NCBI GenBank assembly: GCA_050699435.1
Contig: JBOHGM010000009.1
Location: forward strand, 1 to 64,000
Origin: GCA-003244245 sp050699435
Lineage (GTDB): Bacteria > Actinomycetota > Actinomycetes > Mycobacteriales > Pseudonocardiaceae
Direction: 5' to 3'
DNA length: 64,000 nucleotides
The notes below the pieces were generated by a model, which did not search any database, was not told the DNA's origin, and worked only from the letters and a program-made list of their open reading frames with translations. This document shows, in pieces, positions 51,683 through 59,555 of this stretch. Every line of letters begins with the position of its first letter. Positions within the stretch are counted from its first letter, which is position 1. Position numbers and translations under genes: made by a program.

Positions 51683-52843
51683 GTGTGGGTCGATTTGATC
51701 ACTAAGCCGCTGGCCGGGTCCCAGCAGACGCGCGGGATTGCGCACGCGGTCCGGCTGGCCGTACTGACCATGCTGCTGGCGGGTCTGTTCGCGCTGCTCA
51801 ACCCGGTGCCTGCGGCGGCGCACATCGCTGGAAGCAGCGGGTCGCCGACCAACTATCGGGCCACGGTGACCGCGGTCCGGCCGGCGGTGCCGACCATCGA
51901 GGTGACCGTCGGGCTCGGCGGGCAGTGGGTACGTGTCGTCAATCAGGGGGCTGCGCAGATCGTGGTCCTCGGCTATCGCGGTGAGCCGTTCGTGCGGTTG
52001 TCCGAGAACCGGGTGCAGGTCAATGAGCTCAGCAGCACAGCCGTCGAGACCGACCTGGTTCAGGCCCCCCCGGCGGCGGACCCAGCGACCGAGCCGAGGT
52101 GGGTGACCCTGCGCGACGGAAGTGAGGCCACCTGGGCTGACACCCGGCTCGATGTGCCATCGGAGTCGGCCGGGGTGTCCTGGGAGTTGCCGCTGGTCGT
52201 GGACGGGCAGCAGGTCACCGTCCTGGGCGCCGTGGACCGCGTGCCGTCCCCTTCGCCCTGGCCATGGGTGGCGGCCCTGGTGCTGCTCGCCGCGGCGGTG
52301 TCGGCCCTCGGGTGGGTGCGGGACTGGTACCGGCCCATGGCTGCCGTTGTCACGGCGGGAGTCCTGGCCTTTGTGCTGCACCTGCTGGGCACTGGATTGG
52401 CTCCGCAACAAAGTGGGCCGGTATTCGGCTGGGCCGGCCTCGGCGCAGTGGGCGCATTCGCCTTGGTGATCGGAACCATCACGGTGGTCAGCACGGTGCG
52501 CAGAAGGGCGTCGGCGCCGGACCGGGTCATCACGACCGGGATCATGGTGCTGCTGCTGGCCGCCACCGATATCAGCGTGCTGTGGAACTCCCAGCTTCCC
52601 TTCGCGGGCCCGGCGACGCTGGACCGCGGCCTGACGGTGCTCACCTACGCCACCGCGCTGGGGTTGCTCGTGGCAGGTGCCCGGCTGAACCGCCAGGCAC
52701 GCCAGGCGGCGTCGGACACCACGCCGGACACCACGCCGGACACCACGCCGGACACCACGCCGGACACCACGGCGGACACCACGGCGGACACCACGGCGGA
52801 CACCACGGCGGACACCACGGCGTCCGGGACAGCGAGCGGCTGA
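51683..52843 (+). CDS. Secreted-then-membrane protein with DTTP/DTTA repeat tail
   Basis: From GTG 51683 the 386-residue protein has a Sec signal peptide (LAVLTMLLAGLFALLNPVPAAAH) and an outside beta-rich domain of about 150 residues (RATVTAVRPAVPTIEVTVGLGG). Five membrane helices follow, then a cytoplasmic tail of nine four-residue repeats. The domain order recalls CopC/YcnI-type cell-surface proteins but lacks their metal-binding His. It overlaps the next gene by one base (TGATG). Confidence 0.6.
   Translation: MWVDLITKPLAGSQQTRGIAHAVRLAVLTMLLAGLFALLNPVPAAAHIAGSSGSPTNYRATVTAVRPAVPTIEVTVGLGGQWVRVVNQGAAQIVVLGYRGEPFVRLSENRVQVNELSSTAVETDLVQAPPAADPATEPRWVTLRDGSEATWADTRLDVPSESAGVSWELPLVVDGQQVTVLGAVDRVPSPSPWPWVAALVLLAAAVSALGWVRDWYRPMAAVVTAGVLAFVLHLLGTGLAPQQSGPVFGWAGLGAVGAFALVIGTITVVSTVRRRASAPDRVITTGIMVLLLAATDISVLWNSQLPFAGPATLDRGLTVLTYATALGLLVAGARLNRQARQAASDTTPDTTPDTTPDTTPDTTADTTADTTADTTADTTASGTASG
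52715..52822 (+). repeat. 12-bp minisatellite inside the gene
   Basis: Nine tandem units encode four DTTP and five DTTA (GACACCACGCCG, then GACACCACGGCG). The length is likely to vary among strains because frame is kept. Confidence 0.85.
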
Positions 52844-54162
52844 TGGCCCACGTGGCGGCAGACATCCTCGCGCACGGCGTCGGGGGGCGGCAGGACCTGC
52901 CGTTACCCCTGGACCTGATGGTGCAGGGGGCCGTCCTGGCCCTGCTGGCCTCGTTCTTCGGTCTGGGTGTGTTGTGGCGGTCCGCGCGGTTCCGTGCCGG
53001 AGCGGCAGGGCGGGCGATACCGCTTCCGGTCCAGCGGCTTGTGGACAGCTCCTGGCTGCGGTGGCTGCTGCGCCTGCTCGGGCTCGCTGCGACGGCGTAC
53101 GTCGTCGTCGCGGCACTAGTAGTGCCCCCCGACGGGCGCAACCCGCTGCCGCACACCGTCTACGTCCTGTTCTGGATAGGGCTCGTTCCGCTGTCCCTGC
53201 TGTTCGGCCCGGTATGGCGACTGGTCAGCCCGCTGCGCACGATTCACCTGCTGCTCGCCGCGATCACCCGGATTCCCGCCGACCGGGGACTGGTCTCGCT
53301 ACCGAACTGGCTCGGTTACTGGCCGGCTGCGCTCTCGCTGCTCAGCTTCGTGTGGTTGGAGCTGGCCGCCCCGAACGGCGCCGACGTCACCGTGCTGCTG
53401 CTGTATTTCAGCGTTTACGCTGCCGTCCAGCTCTGCGCAGCTCTCCTGTTCGGTCACCGCTGGTTCGCCACTGGCGACGGGTTCGAGGCATATTCGACAC
53501 TGGTGGGCGCGTTGGCGCCGGTCGGGCGACGGGACGACGGCCGCCTCGTGCTTCGCAACCCGCTCGATGGGATCGCCACGTTCGGGCCCGCCCCCGGCAT
53601 TGTGGCCCTGATCGCGGTGCTGCTGGGCTCCACCTTCTTCGACAGCCTTTCCGGTTCCGCGGACTGGACCCGCACCGTCCAGGCGGTGCCGATCCCGGCC
53701 GCGTTGATCTCCACTCTCGGGTTACTGTTGATGATCGCCCTGGTGGCCGTCACCTTCGTCGGGGCGACCCGGTTGGCCGGTCGGGTCGGCCACCGCGGTC
53801 GAAAGCCGGTTCCCGGCCTGCTCGCCCACACCGTGATCCCCATCGTGGTGGGCTACGTCATCGCGCACTACTTCTCGTTGCTGCTCTTCGAGGGACAGCA
53901 GGCCATCGTCATGCTCTCCGATCCGTTGGGCACCAGCACGGAATTGTCCGGCGCCATCAACTACGGCCTGATCACGGCGACCGGCATCGCCTTCGTCCAA
54001 GTGGTCGCTGTCATCGTCGGGCACGTCCTCGCGGTCATCAGCGCTCACGACCGCTCGGTCGCGCTGTTCCCTCGGTCAGACGTCGTCGTGGGGCAGCTCC
54101 CGCTGATGGTCCTGATGGTCGGGTACACGGTGGGCGGGCTAACGCTGCTGTTCGCGGCGTGA
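52843..54162 (+). CDS. Polytopic membrane protein
   Basis: The protein has 439 residues, 10-12 membrane helices and few charged loops. The loop FGHRWFATGDGFEAYSTLVGALAPVGRRDDG is the best landmark. It is coupled to 51683-52843 by a one-base stop/start overlap, so the two probably form a complex. The family name is not recognised. Confidence 0.65.
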   Translation: MAHVAADILAHGVGGRQDLPLPLDLMVQGAVLALLASFFGLGVLWRSARFRAGAAGRAIPLPVQRLVDSSWLRWLLRLLGLAATAYVVVAALVVPPDGRNPLPHTVYVLFWIGLVPLSLLFGPVWRLVSPLRTIHLLLAAITRIPADRGLVSLPNWLGYWPAALSLLSFVWLELAAPNGADVTVLLLYFSVYAAVQLCAALLFGHRWFATGDGFEAYSTLVGALAPVGRRDDGRLVLRNPLDGIATFGPAPGIVALIAVLLGSTFFDSLSGSADWTRTVQAVPIPAALISTLGLLLMIALVAVTFVGATRLAGRVGHRGRKPVPGLLAHTVIPIVVGYVIAHYFSLLLFEGQQAIVMLSDPLGTSTELSGAINYGLITATGIAFVQVVAVIVGHVLAVISAHDRSVALFPRSDVVVGQLPLMVLMVGYTVGGLTLLFAA

Positions 54163-54164
54163 CC

Positions 54165-54206
54165 CGTGAGTGGCGTTGAGTGCTATAGCATTCAACGCCA
54201 CTCACG
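54165..54206. terminator. Palindrome between convergent genes (bidirectional terminator)
   Basis: It is the same element as at 3957-4002, 42 bases with one mismatch. It lies between the stop of the membrane protein (54160-54162) and selB, whose stop (54194-54192) it contains. It can end both transcripts. Confidence 0.7.
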
Positions 54207-56036
54207 ACCGCGGAGCGCATGGGTTCCGTCGGGGAGCTTGCGGCTGATCCCGCGCCGGGCGAGCAGCTCCATGATCGGGACGGTGACGCGGCGGGTGGTG
54301 CCCAGCGCTTGGCGAGCCTGGCTGAGCGTGAACGGGCTGGGCAGCGCGGCCAGCGCGGCGGCGGCAGCGGCGTCGGCTCCGGGCGCGAGGTAGACCCCGT
54401 CGGCGATCTTGAGTAGTTCGCCGGCCCGGACCGCTGCGGCGAGTTGCTTGGGGCCCAGCCCGAGTTCGGCGAGCCGGTGCGCTTCGGGTGCGGCGAAGGG
54501 CCGCTCGGCGAGGCTGGCGCGGATGGTGTCGACGGCCTGCTGGACCGCGGCCGGCAGCGCGGCGTCCGTCCGGCCGGCATGCACCCGGCCGTCGACGACG
54601 GTCAGTGCCGGTCCGAGCAGTAACTCGACCAGCCGCGCGTCAGGCATGCCGGTGATCTGCCGTGCGGTCTCCAGTGGCATCCCGGGCTCGAGCGGGTTCG
54701 CGGCCGCGTGCTCGGTCACCGCGGTCGCGAGCGCAGCGGCTCGCTTGGTGAGCACCTCGCGGTCGGCCAGCCAGCCGCCCGCTTCGGCCGCGCCCGCGGG
54801 CACGGACGCGCCCATCGCGATCAGTTCGTCGCGGCGGACCAGCCCGCGGCGACGCAGCTCGGCGACCCCATCCGGGGAGCCGTCCATCGTGGACAGCTCT
54901 GCGGCGCGGGCGGCGGCTGCGCCGCGGCGGCGTAGCGGCGGAGGGCGCACATCCAGCACGGTGACGCCGGCCGGGATGCGGCGAGTACCGGGATCGCGGA
55001 CCAGCGCCCGGTCACCGATCCGCAGCGGCAGCGGTTCGGCCAGGGCCAGCCGGGCGGCGTCGGTGCCGAGCGGGCGGACCCGCGCGGGTACCGCGGCGGC
55101 GCCGACGTGCAGCACCACCTGCCGCGGCAGGTCGGCGGCCTCGATGGTGTCGGTGGTCGCAGCGCCGAGCAGCCGGACGTCGACAACGCGGGTGGTCAGC
55201 CAGGCGTCCGGGGTGAGCAGGGCGTGCCCGCGGCGCACGGCCGCCAGCGGCACCCCGCGCAGGTTGACCGCCACCCGCGCCACCGGGGACGCCGTCGCCA
55301 CCGGCTTGCCGAGTGACTGCAGGCCCCGCACCGTCACCCGCCTGCCCTCGGGGCAGAGCACGAGTTCGTCCCCGACCCGCAGGATTCCGGCGGGCAGCGT
55401 GCCGGTGACGACAGTGCCGGCGCCACGGATGGTGAACGCCCGGTCCACCCACAGCCGCACGTCGGCGTCGGCGTCCGGCGCGGGCAATCCGGCGACCAGC
55501 TCGCTCAGCGCGGTGCGCAGCTCGTCGAGCCCCTCGCCGGTCGTGCCGGAGACGCACACCGCCCGGACCCGGCCCAGCGAGGAGCCGGCTAGGTGCTCCA
55601 GGGCTTCCTCGCGGGCCAGTTCTGGGTCCATCAGATCGCTGCGGGTCACCACCAGCAGGCCGTGCCGCACCCCGAGGGCGTGCAGGGCGTCGAGGTGCTC
55701 GCGGGATTGCGGCATCCAGCCCTCGTCGGCGGCCACCACGAGCATGACGGCGGGCACCGGGCCGACGCCGGCCAGCATGTTGGGCACGAAACGCTCGTGG
55801 CCGGGCACGTCGACGAAGGCCACTGTGGTTCCGGATGGCCCCGTGGTTCCGGATGGCCCCGTGGTTCCGGATGGCCCAGCTGGCCCGGGCGGCAGGTCGG
55901 TCCAGGCGAACCCGAGGTCGATGGTCATGCCGCGGCGGCGTTCCTCTGCCCACCGGTCGGGTTCCATCCCGGTCAGCGCCCGGACCAGGGTGGACTTGCC
56001 GTGGTCGACGTGTCCCGCGGTGGCTACGACGTGCAT
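54192..56036 (-). CDS. selB: Selenocysteine-specific elongation factor SelB
   Basis: The 614-residue GTPase delivers Sec-tRNA to UGA codons with a SECIS. ATG 56036 gives the N-terminus MHVVATAGHVDHGKST (G1, residues 8-16). G3 is DVPGHE and G4 is TRSD. Domains II and III (VDRAFTIRGAGTVVTGTL) and four winged helices at the C-terminus (about 440-614) follow. The G domain has an insert of three GPSGTT repeats between switch I and G3. Start and selA stop overlap by 13 bases, so selA-selB is an operon. Confidence 0.92.
   Translation of the reverse strand: MHVVATAGHVDHGKSTLVRALTGMEPDRWAEERRRGMTIDLGFAWTDLPPGPAGPSGTTGPSGTTGPSGTTVAFVDVPGHERFVPNMLAGVGPVPAVMLVVAADEGWMPQSREHLDALHALGVRHGLLVVTRSDLMDPELAREEALEHLAGSSLGRVRAVCVSGTTGEGLDELRTALSELVAGLPAPDADADVRLWVDRAFTIRGAGTVVTGTLPAGILRVGDELVLCPEGRRVTVRGLQSLGKPVATASPVARVAVNLRGVPLAAVRRGHALLTPDAWLTTRVVDVRLLGAATTDTIEAADLPRQVVLHVGAAAVPARVRPLGTDAARLALAEPLPLRIGDRALVRDPGTRRIPAGVTVLDVRPPPLRRRGAAAARAAELSTMDGSPDGVAELRRRGLVRRDELIAMGASVPAGAAEAGGWLADREVLTKRAAALATAVTEHAAANPLEPGMPLETARQITGMPDARLVELLLGPALTVVDGRVHAGRTDAALPAAVQQAVDTIRASLAERPFAAPEAHRLAELGLGPKQLAAAVRAGELLKIADGVYLAPGADAAAAAALAALPSPFTLSQARQALGTTRRVTVPIMELLARRGISRKLPDGTHALRGREWR
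55825..55878 (-). repeat. 18-bp tandem repeat in selB
   Basis: Three copies of GTGGTTCCGGATGGCCCC code for GPSGTT on the minus strand. The repeat adds 18 residues to a loop in the GTPase domain. A single copy would be enough for the usual length. Confidence 0.8.
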
Positions 56037-57334
56037 GACAACCCGGCTGTGAGAACTGCGTCGCGCAGCGCGGCATCCTGCTCTTCTGGCAGCGCGCGCA
56101 GGTCGAGCAGGCACCGGCCGTGCTCGATCCGGCCGAGCACCGGCGGGGTGCCCGCACGCAGCGCAGCGGCGAAGCACTCCGGCAGGCTGACCGCGGCGCT
56201 GGGCAAGCCGACGCCTGGCGCGCCGCCGCCGCCGACGGTGGCCGCCGACGGCACCGCGGTGGCGTCGATGCCGCGGGTTGCCAGTTCTGCTGCGATCACC
56301 TCGGCTCGCCGGTGCAGCGTCGGCGCCGCGGCGGTCAGCGCCGCCGCGGTGGGGGTGACCGGTCCGCGCAGGGTGGCCTCCAGCGCGGCCAGGGTGAGCT
56401 TGTCCACCCGCAGGGCCCGGGCCAGTGGGTGCCGTCGCAGCCGGGTCACCAGTTCCACGGTGCCCAGCAGCAGCCCGGCCTGCGGACCGCCGAGCAGCTT
56501 GTCGCCGCTGGCGGTGACCAGATCGGCGCCGTCGGACAGCGCGGTGGCGGCGTCCGGTTCGGCAGGCAGCGCGGGGTGCGGCGCGAGCAGTCCGGAGCCG
56601 ATGTCGGCGACGACGGGCACGGGGAGGCCGGCCAGGTCCGCTGTCGGCACCGAGGAGGTGAACCCGGTGATGCGGAAGTTCGACGGGTGCACCTTGAGCA
56701 CGAACCCGGTCTCCGGCCCCACGGCGCTCGCGTAGTCGCTCAGGTGGACCCGGTTGGTGGTGCCGACCTCGCGCAGCCGGGCCCCGGTGCAGACCAGCAG
56801 GTCGGGGATGCGGAACCCGTCACCGATCTCCACCAGCTCGCCGCGGGCGATGACGATCTCGCGTCCGGCGGCCAGCGCGGTGGCGGCGAGCACCAGCGCG
56901 GCGGCGCCGTTGTTCACCACGTGCACGCCTCCCGCTGTCGGCACCGCCTCGGCCAGCGCGGCCAGTGCACCCGCTCCGCGCCGTCCCCGGCCGCCGGTGC
57001 CCAGGTCGAGCTCGACGTCGCAGGTGCCCGCCGCGGTGCGCAGCGCCTGGATCGCCGCTGCGGACAGCGGTGCCCGGCCGAGGTTGGTGTGCAGCAGCAC
57101 CCCGGTCGCGTTCAGCACCGGATGGAGACTGGTGGCGTTGTCCGGCAAGCTGGCCAGCACCTCGGCGACGACGCGGTGTGGCGCCAGCGCGCCCTCGCGG
57201 ACCCGCTGCTGGGCCGCGGCCACCGCCCGCTTCACCAGCGGTCGCCCGAGCCGCTCGGCGGCGGCGGCGACCGCAGGCTCGGCCAGCACCGCATCCGTGC
57301 GCGGGATGAGCCGGCGGGGATCCATGGCGGGCAC
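56024..57334 (-). CDS. selA: L-seryl-tRNA(Sec) selenium transferase
   Basis: The PLP enzyme converts Ser-tRNA(Sec) to Sec-tRNA(Sec). GTG 57334 has GGGGGAG at ideal distance; ATG 57325 is an alternative. Features are TGVLLHTNLGRAPL, the PLP Lys in TASGDKLLGGPQ (near residue 290), and the C-terminal RIEHGRCLLDLRAL. The length is normal. It lies upstream of selB with overlap. Confidence 0.92.
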   Translation of the reverse strand: MPAMDPRRLIPRTDAVLAEPAVAAAAERLGRPLVKRAVAAAQQRVREGALAPHRVVAEVLASLPDNATSLHPVLNATGVLLHTNLGRAPLSAAAIQALRTAAGTCDVELDLGTGGRGRRGAGALAALAEAVPTAGGVHVVNNGAAALVLAATALAAGREIVIARGELVEIGDGFRIPDLLVCTGARLREVGTTNRVHLSDYASAVGPETGFVLKVHPSNFRITGFTSSVPTADLAGLPVPVVADIGSGLLAPHPALPAEPDAATALSDGADLVTASGDKLLGGPQAGLLLGTVELVTRLRRHPLARALRVDKLTLAALEATLRGPVTPTAAALTAAAPTLHRRAEVIAAELATRGIDATAVPSAATVGGGGAPGVGLPSAAVSLPECFAAALRAGTPPVLGRIEHGRCLLDLRALPEEQDAALRDAVLTAGLSCTS

Positions 57335-57515
57335 GGTAGCTCCCCCGGCCGGACACACCCTAGTCCTGCACTGTGCAGGAACCGGTTCACCCTATCGAGG
57401 GATATGTAACACGGTACGTGATCGTCGCGAAACGAGAGCGACAGACACGCGCAGCAACCACCGCGGGGCCAGAGCAGCGGCTGTCTCCCCTTTCCTTCCC
57501 ATTATTGGAGTTCCG

Positions 57516-57977
57516 ATGTCCCTGCCCGCTGCCCCCCGCGCGCCACGTCACCGCTCGTCGAATTCAACCCGCGCCGTCGGTGCCGTTATCACCGTGCTGG
57601 TGTTGCTCGGCCTCGCCGGCCAGTGCAGCTCCACCGCCGAAACCAGCAGTGCCACCCCACCGCCCGCTACGCAAAGTTCCGCTCCCGCTGTCGAGACCTC
57701 CGACGCTGTGGTGGCCCCGGAAACGGTGGATGAAGAGCCGACCGTCGTCGATGTCGTGCCGCCGCTGCCACCGGTACCCGCGCCAGCAGAGGATTACAGC
57801 GACGACACCAACGAAGAGGGTTACAACGACGGCACCGACGACAGCAGCGGCGGATTCGTGTACTACAAGAACTGCGCTGCGGCGAAGGCTGCGGGTGCCG
57901 CACCGCTGCACGCGGGTGACCCGGGCTACGCCTCGCACCTGGACGGTGACGATGACGGTGTCGCCTGCGAATCGTGA
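57516..57977 (+). CDS. Secreted protein with Excalibur domain
   Basis: The 153-residue protein starts at ATG 57516 after TTGGAG. A membrane or signal helix (AVGAVITVLVLLGLAGQCSS, possible lipobox Cys) is followed by a Pro/Thr/Glu-rich linker. The C-terminal Excalibur domain (FVYYKNCAAAKAAGAAPL ... HLDGDDDGVACES) holds the DxDxDG calcium loop. It is divergent from selA and may be a cell-surface calcium-binding protein. Confidence 0.75.
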   Translation: MSLPAAPRAPRHRSSNSTRAVGAVITVLVLLGLAGQCSSTAETSSATPPPATQSSAPAVETSDAVVAPETVDEEPTVVDVVPPLPPVPAPAEDYSDDTNEEGYNDGTDDSSGGFVYYKNCAAAKAAGAAPLHAGDPGYASHLDGDDDGVACES

Positions 57978-58217
57978 CCAGTCCCCGGGTAGCCGACCTG
58001 CGGGATGCCGGGCGCTGGGAAGATGCCGTGCCGGGTTACCGGCACGGCATCTCTCTGCATCGGGGCCGAGTAGGTGACGACGTCGCCGCGATGCTCGATC
58101 GCCAGCGCAGCGAGGTGAGCGTCGTTGCTGAGGTTTCCGCCGCTCCCGAGCGGGGTCAGCAGGGCCGCAGAGCACCTCCAGATGTTGTGCTGCCATGGCC
58201 GAACTCAACAGACCTGA

Positions 58218-58313
58218 TGGCGGAGGCGGACGGGAATCGAACCCGCCTGACCGAGGTACTCGGTCACGTCGGTTTTGAAGACCGCGGGGGCCACCAGGCG
58301 CCCAGACGCCTCC
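58218..58313 (-). tRNA. selC: tRNA-Sec (TCA anticodon)
   Basis: A 96-base tRNA on the minus strand. The acceptor is GGAGGCG/CGCCTCC, the anticodon loop contains CTTCAAAA (anticodon TCA), the variable arm is long (GTGACCGAGTACCTCGGTCA), and the T-arm and CCA are present. It supplies the Sec adaptor for SelA and SelB. Confidence 0.93.
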
Positions 58314-58330
58314 GCCGCGAAATCCTAGGT

Positions 58331-58372
58331 CGTGAGTGCGTAACAGTGTTCCAGCACCCGACGCCACTCACG
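58331..58372. terminator. Degenerate palindrome at the methyltransferase stop
   Basis: CGTGAGTG and CACTCACG arms match the ends of the 3957 and 54165 palindromes but the middle has diverged. It contains the methyltransferase stop (58370-58368). Confidence 0.5.
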
Positions 58373-59459
58373 AGTGCAGCCGGTAGAAGCGGAAGAAGTC
58401 GTGCTCCAAGGGCAGCGCCTCGACCAGGGAGAAGCCGGCGCGGGTGGCATAGTCGGTGAGGGTGTCGGCGCGCATTACCGTCCCGGTGGCCGCCGACGGT
58501 TGGTGTGACATCCCGTCGGGCAGGCAGCAGATCAGCGAGTAGCCGTACAGCAGCCGCTCGACCTGCGAGCCGGGGGCGGTGAAACGGTCCTCGGTCCGCT
58601 CGTCCATCACGATGACGATGCCGTCCTGGCCGGCCAGCCGCCGCATCGCGGTGAGCACCCCGATCGGGTCGGGCAGGTCGTGCAGGCATTCGAAGGCGAA
58701 CACCGCGTCGTAGGGACGATCGGGCAGCACGCTGCCTGCGTCGGCGACGGCGAAGTGCACCCGCTCGGCCACGCCCGCCTCGGTGGCGTTGCGCCGAGCG
58801 GCGTCGATGGACGGAGCGTCCAGGTCGAACCCGTCGACAGTCACGCCGGGGTAGGCACGGGCGATCGCGACCGACGACCAGCCCACGCCGCACCCGACAT
58901 CGGCCACTCGGGCACCGTCACGGCGCAGCCGCTCATGCAGATCAGGGATCTCGGGCAGGTACTGCTGGCCGAGCTGGTGCAAGTACAGCGGCCGGTTCAT
59001 CGCACCCTGGGCCTCCCGCAGGTCATCGCCCAGGGTGGCCCAAGAGACCCCGCCCCCAGTGCGATACGCCTCGCGCAGCGCGTCGAGATGCTTGCCCGCA
59101 CCTGCGACGAACCGGGCCAGTGGGGCGAGGTAGGCGAGGCTGTCCGGGTCGGTGAGCACCTCGGCGTGCGCCGCGGGCAGCTGGTAGCGCCGGACGGTGG
59201 GTGCCGCGTCGGCGTCGGTGACGGTGAGGTAGCCGGCGACGGCTTGGTGCTCCAGCCACTCGCGGGCATAACGCTCGGCGCAGCCGGTGCGCTCGGCCAG
59301 CTCTGTGGAGGTCAGCGACCCGTGCGCGGCCAGCGTCTGGTACCAGCCCAGCCGGTCACCCAGGTAGATGGCCTGTACCTCCATGGCGCCCAGTACGGAG
59401 CCGACGACACGATCGGCAAAGACCTCGGCGGACTGGGTGGTCTCGGCGGTGGTGGTCAC
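58368..59459 (-). CDS. Class I SAM-dependent methyltransferase
   Basis: The 363-residue protein starts at GTG 59459 after AAAGGA. Its first 90 residues form a winged-helix dimerisation domain (LTSTELAERTGCAERYAREWLEHQAV). The Rossmann part has motif I VADVGCGVGWSSVAIA near 188, GFDLDAPSIDAARRN, and YDAVFAFECLHDLPDP near 260. This is the build of small-molecule O-methyltransferases. It is divergent from the AfsR-like gene, which may control it. Confidence 0.85.
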   Translation of the reverse strand: MTTTAETTQSAEVFADRVVGSVLGAMEVQAIYLGDRLGWYQTLAAHGSLTSTELAERTGCAERYAREWLEHQAVAGYLTVTDADAAPTVRRYQLPAAHAEVLTDPDSLAYLAPLARFVAGAGKHLDALREAYRTGGGVSWATLGDDLREAQGAMNRPLYLHQLGQQYLPEIPDLHERLRRDGARVADVGCGVGWSSVAIARAYPGVTVDGFDLDAPSIDAARRNATEAGVAERVHFAVADAGSVLPDRPYDAVFAFECLHDLPDPIGVLTAMRRLAGQDGIVIVMDERTEDRFTAPGSQVERLLYGYSLICCLPDGMSHQPSAATGTVMRADTLTDYATRAGFSLVEALPLEHDFFRFYRLHS

Positions 59460-59512
59460 GGTGAGTCCTTTCGGGTAGCGGTTTATCCGGGACAGGAAAC
59501 GATGCGCACCTT

Positions 59513-59549
59513 GCAGCGGGCTCGCAGCGGGCTCGCAGCGCCGTACGAT
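59513..59549 (+). promoter_or_regulatory. 11-bp direct repeats and -10 box before the SARP-type gene
   Basis: GCAGCGGGCTC occurs at 59513-59523 and 59524-59534, with a third partial copy up to 59542. A TACGAT -10 box (59544-59549) ends six bases before ATG 59556. Direct repeats with 11-bp spacing next to a -10 box are how SARP/AfsR BTAD proteins usually bind. Confidence 0.5.
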
Positions 59550-59555
59550 CGCCCG

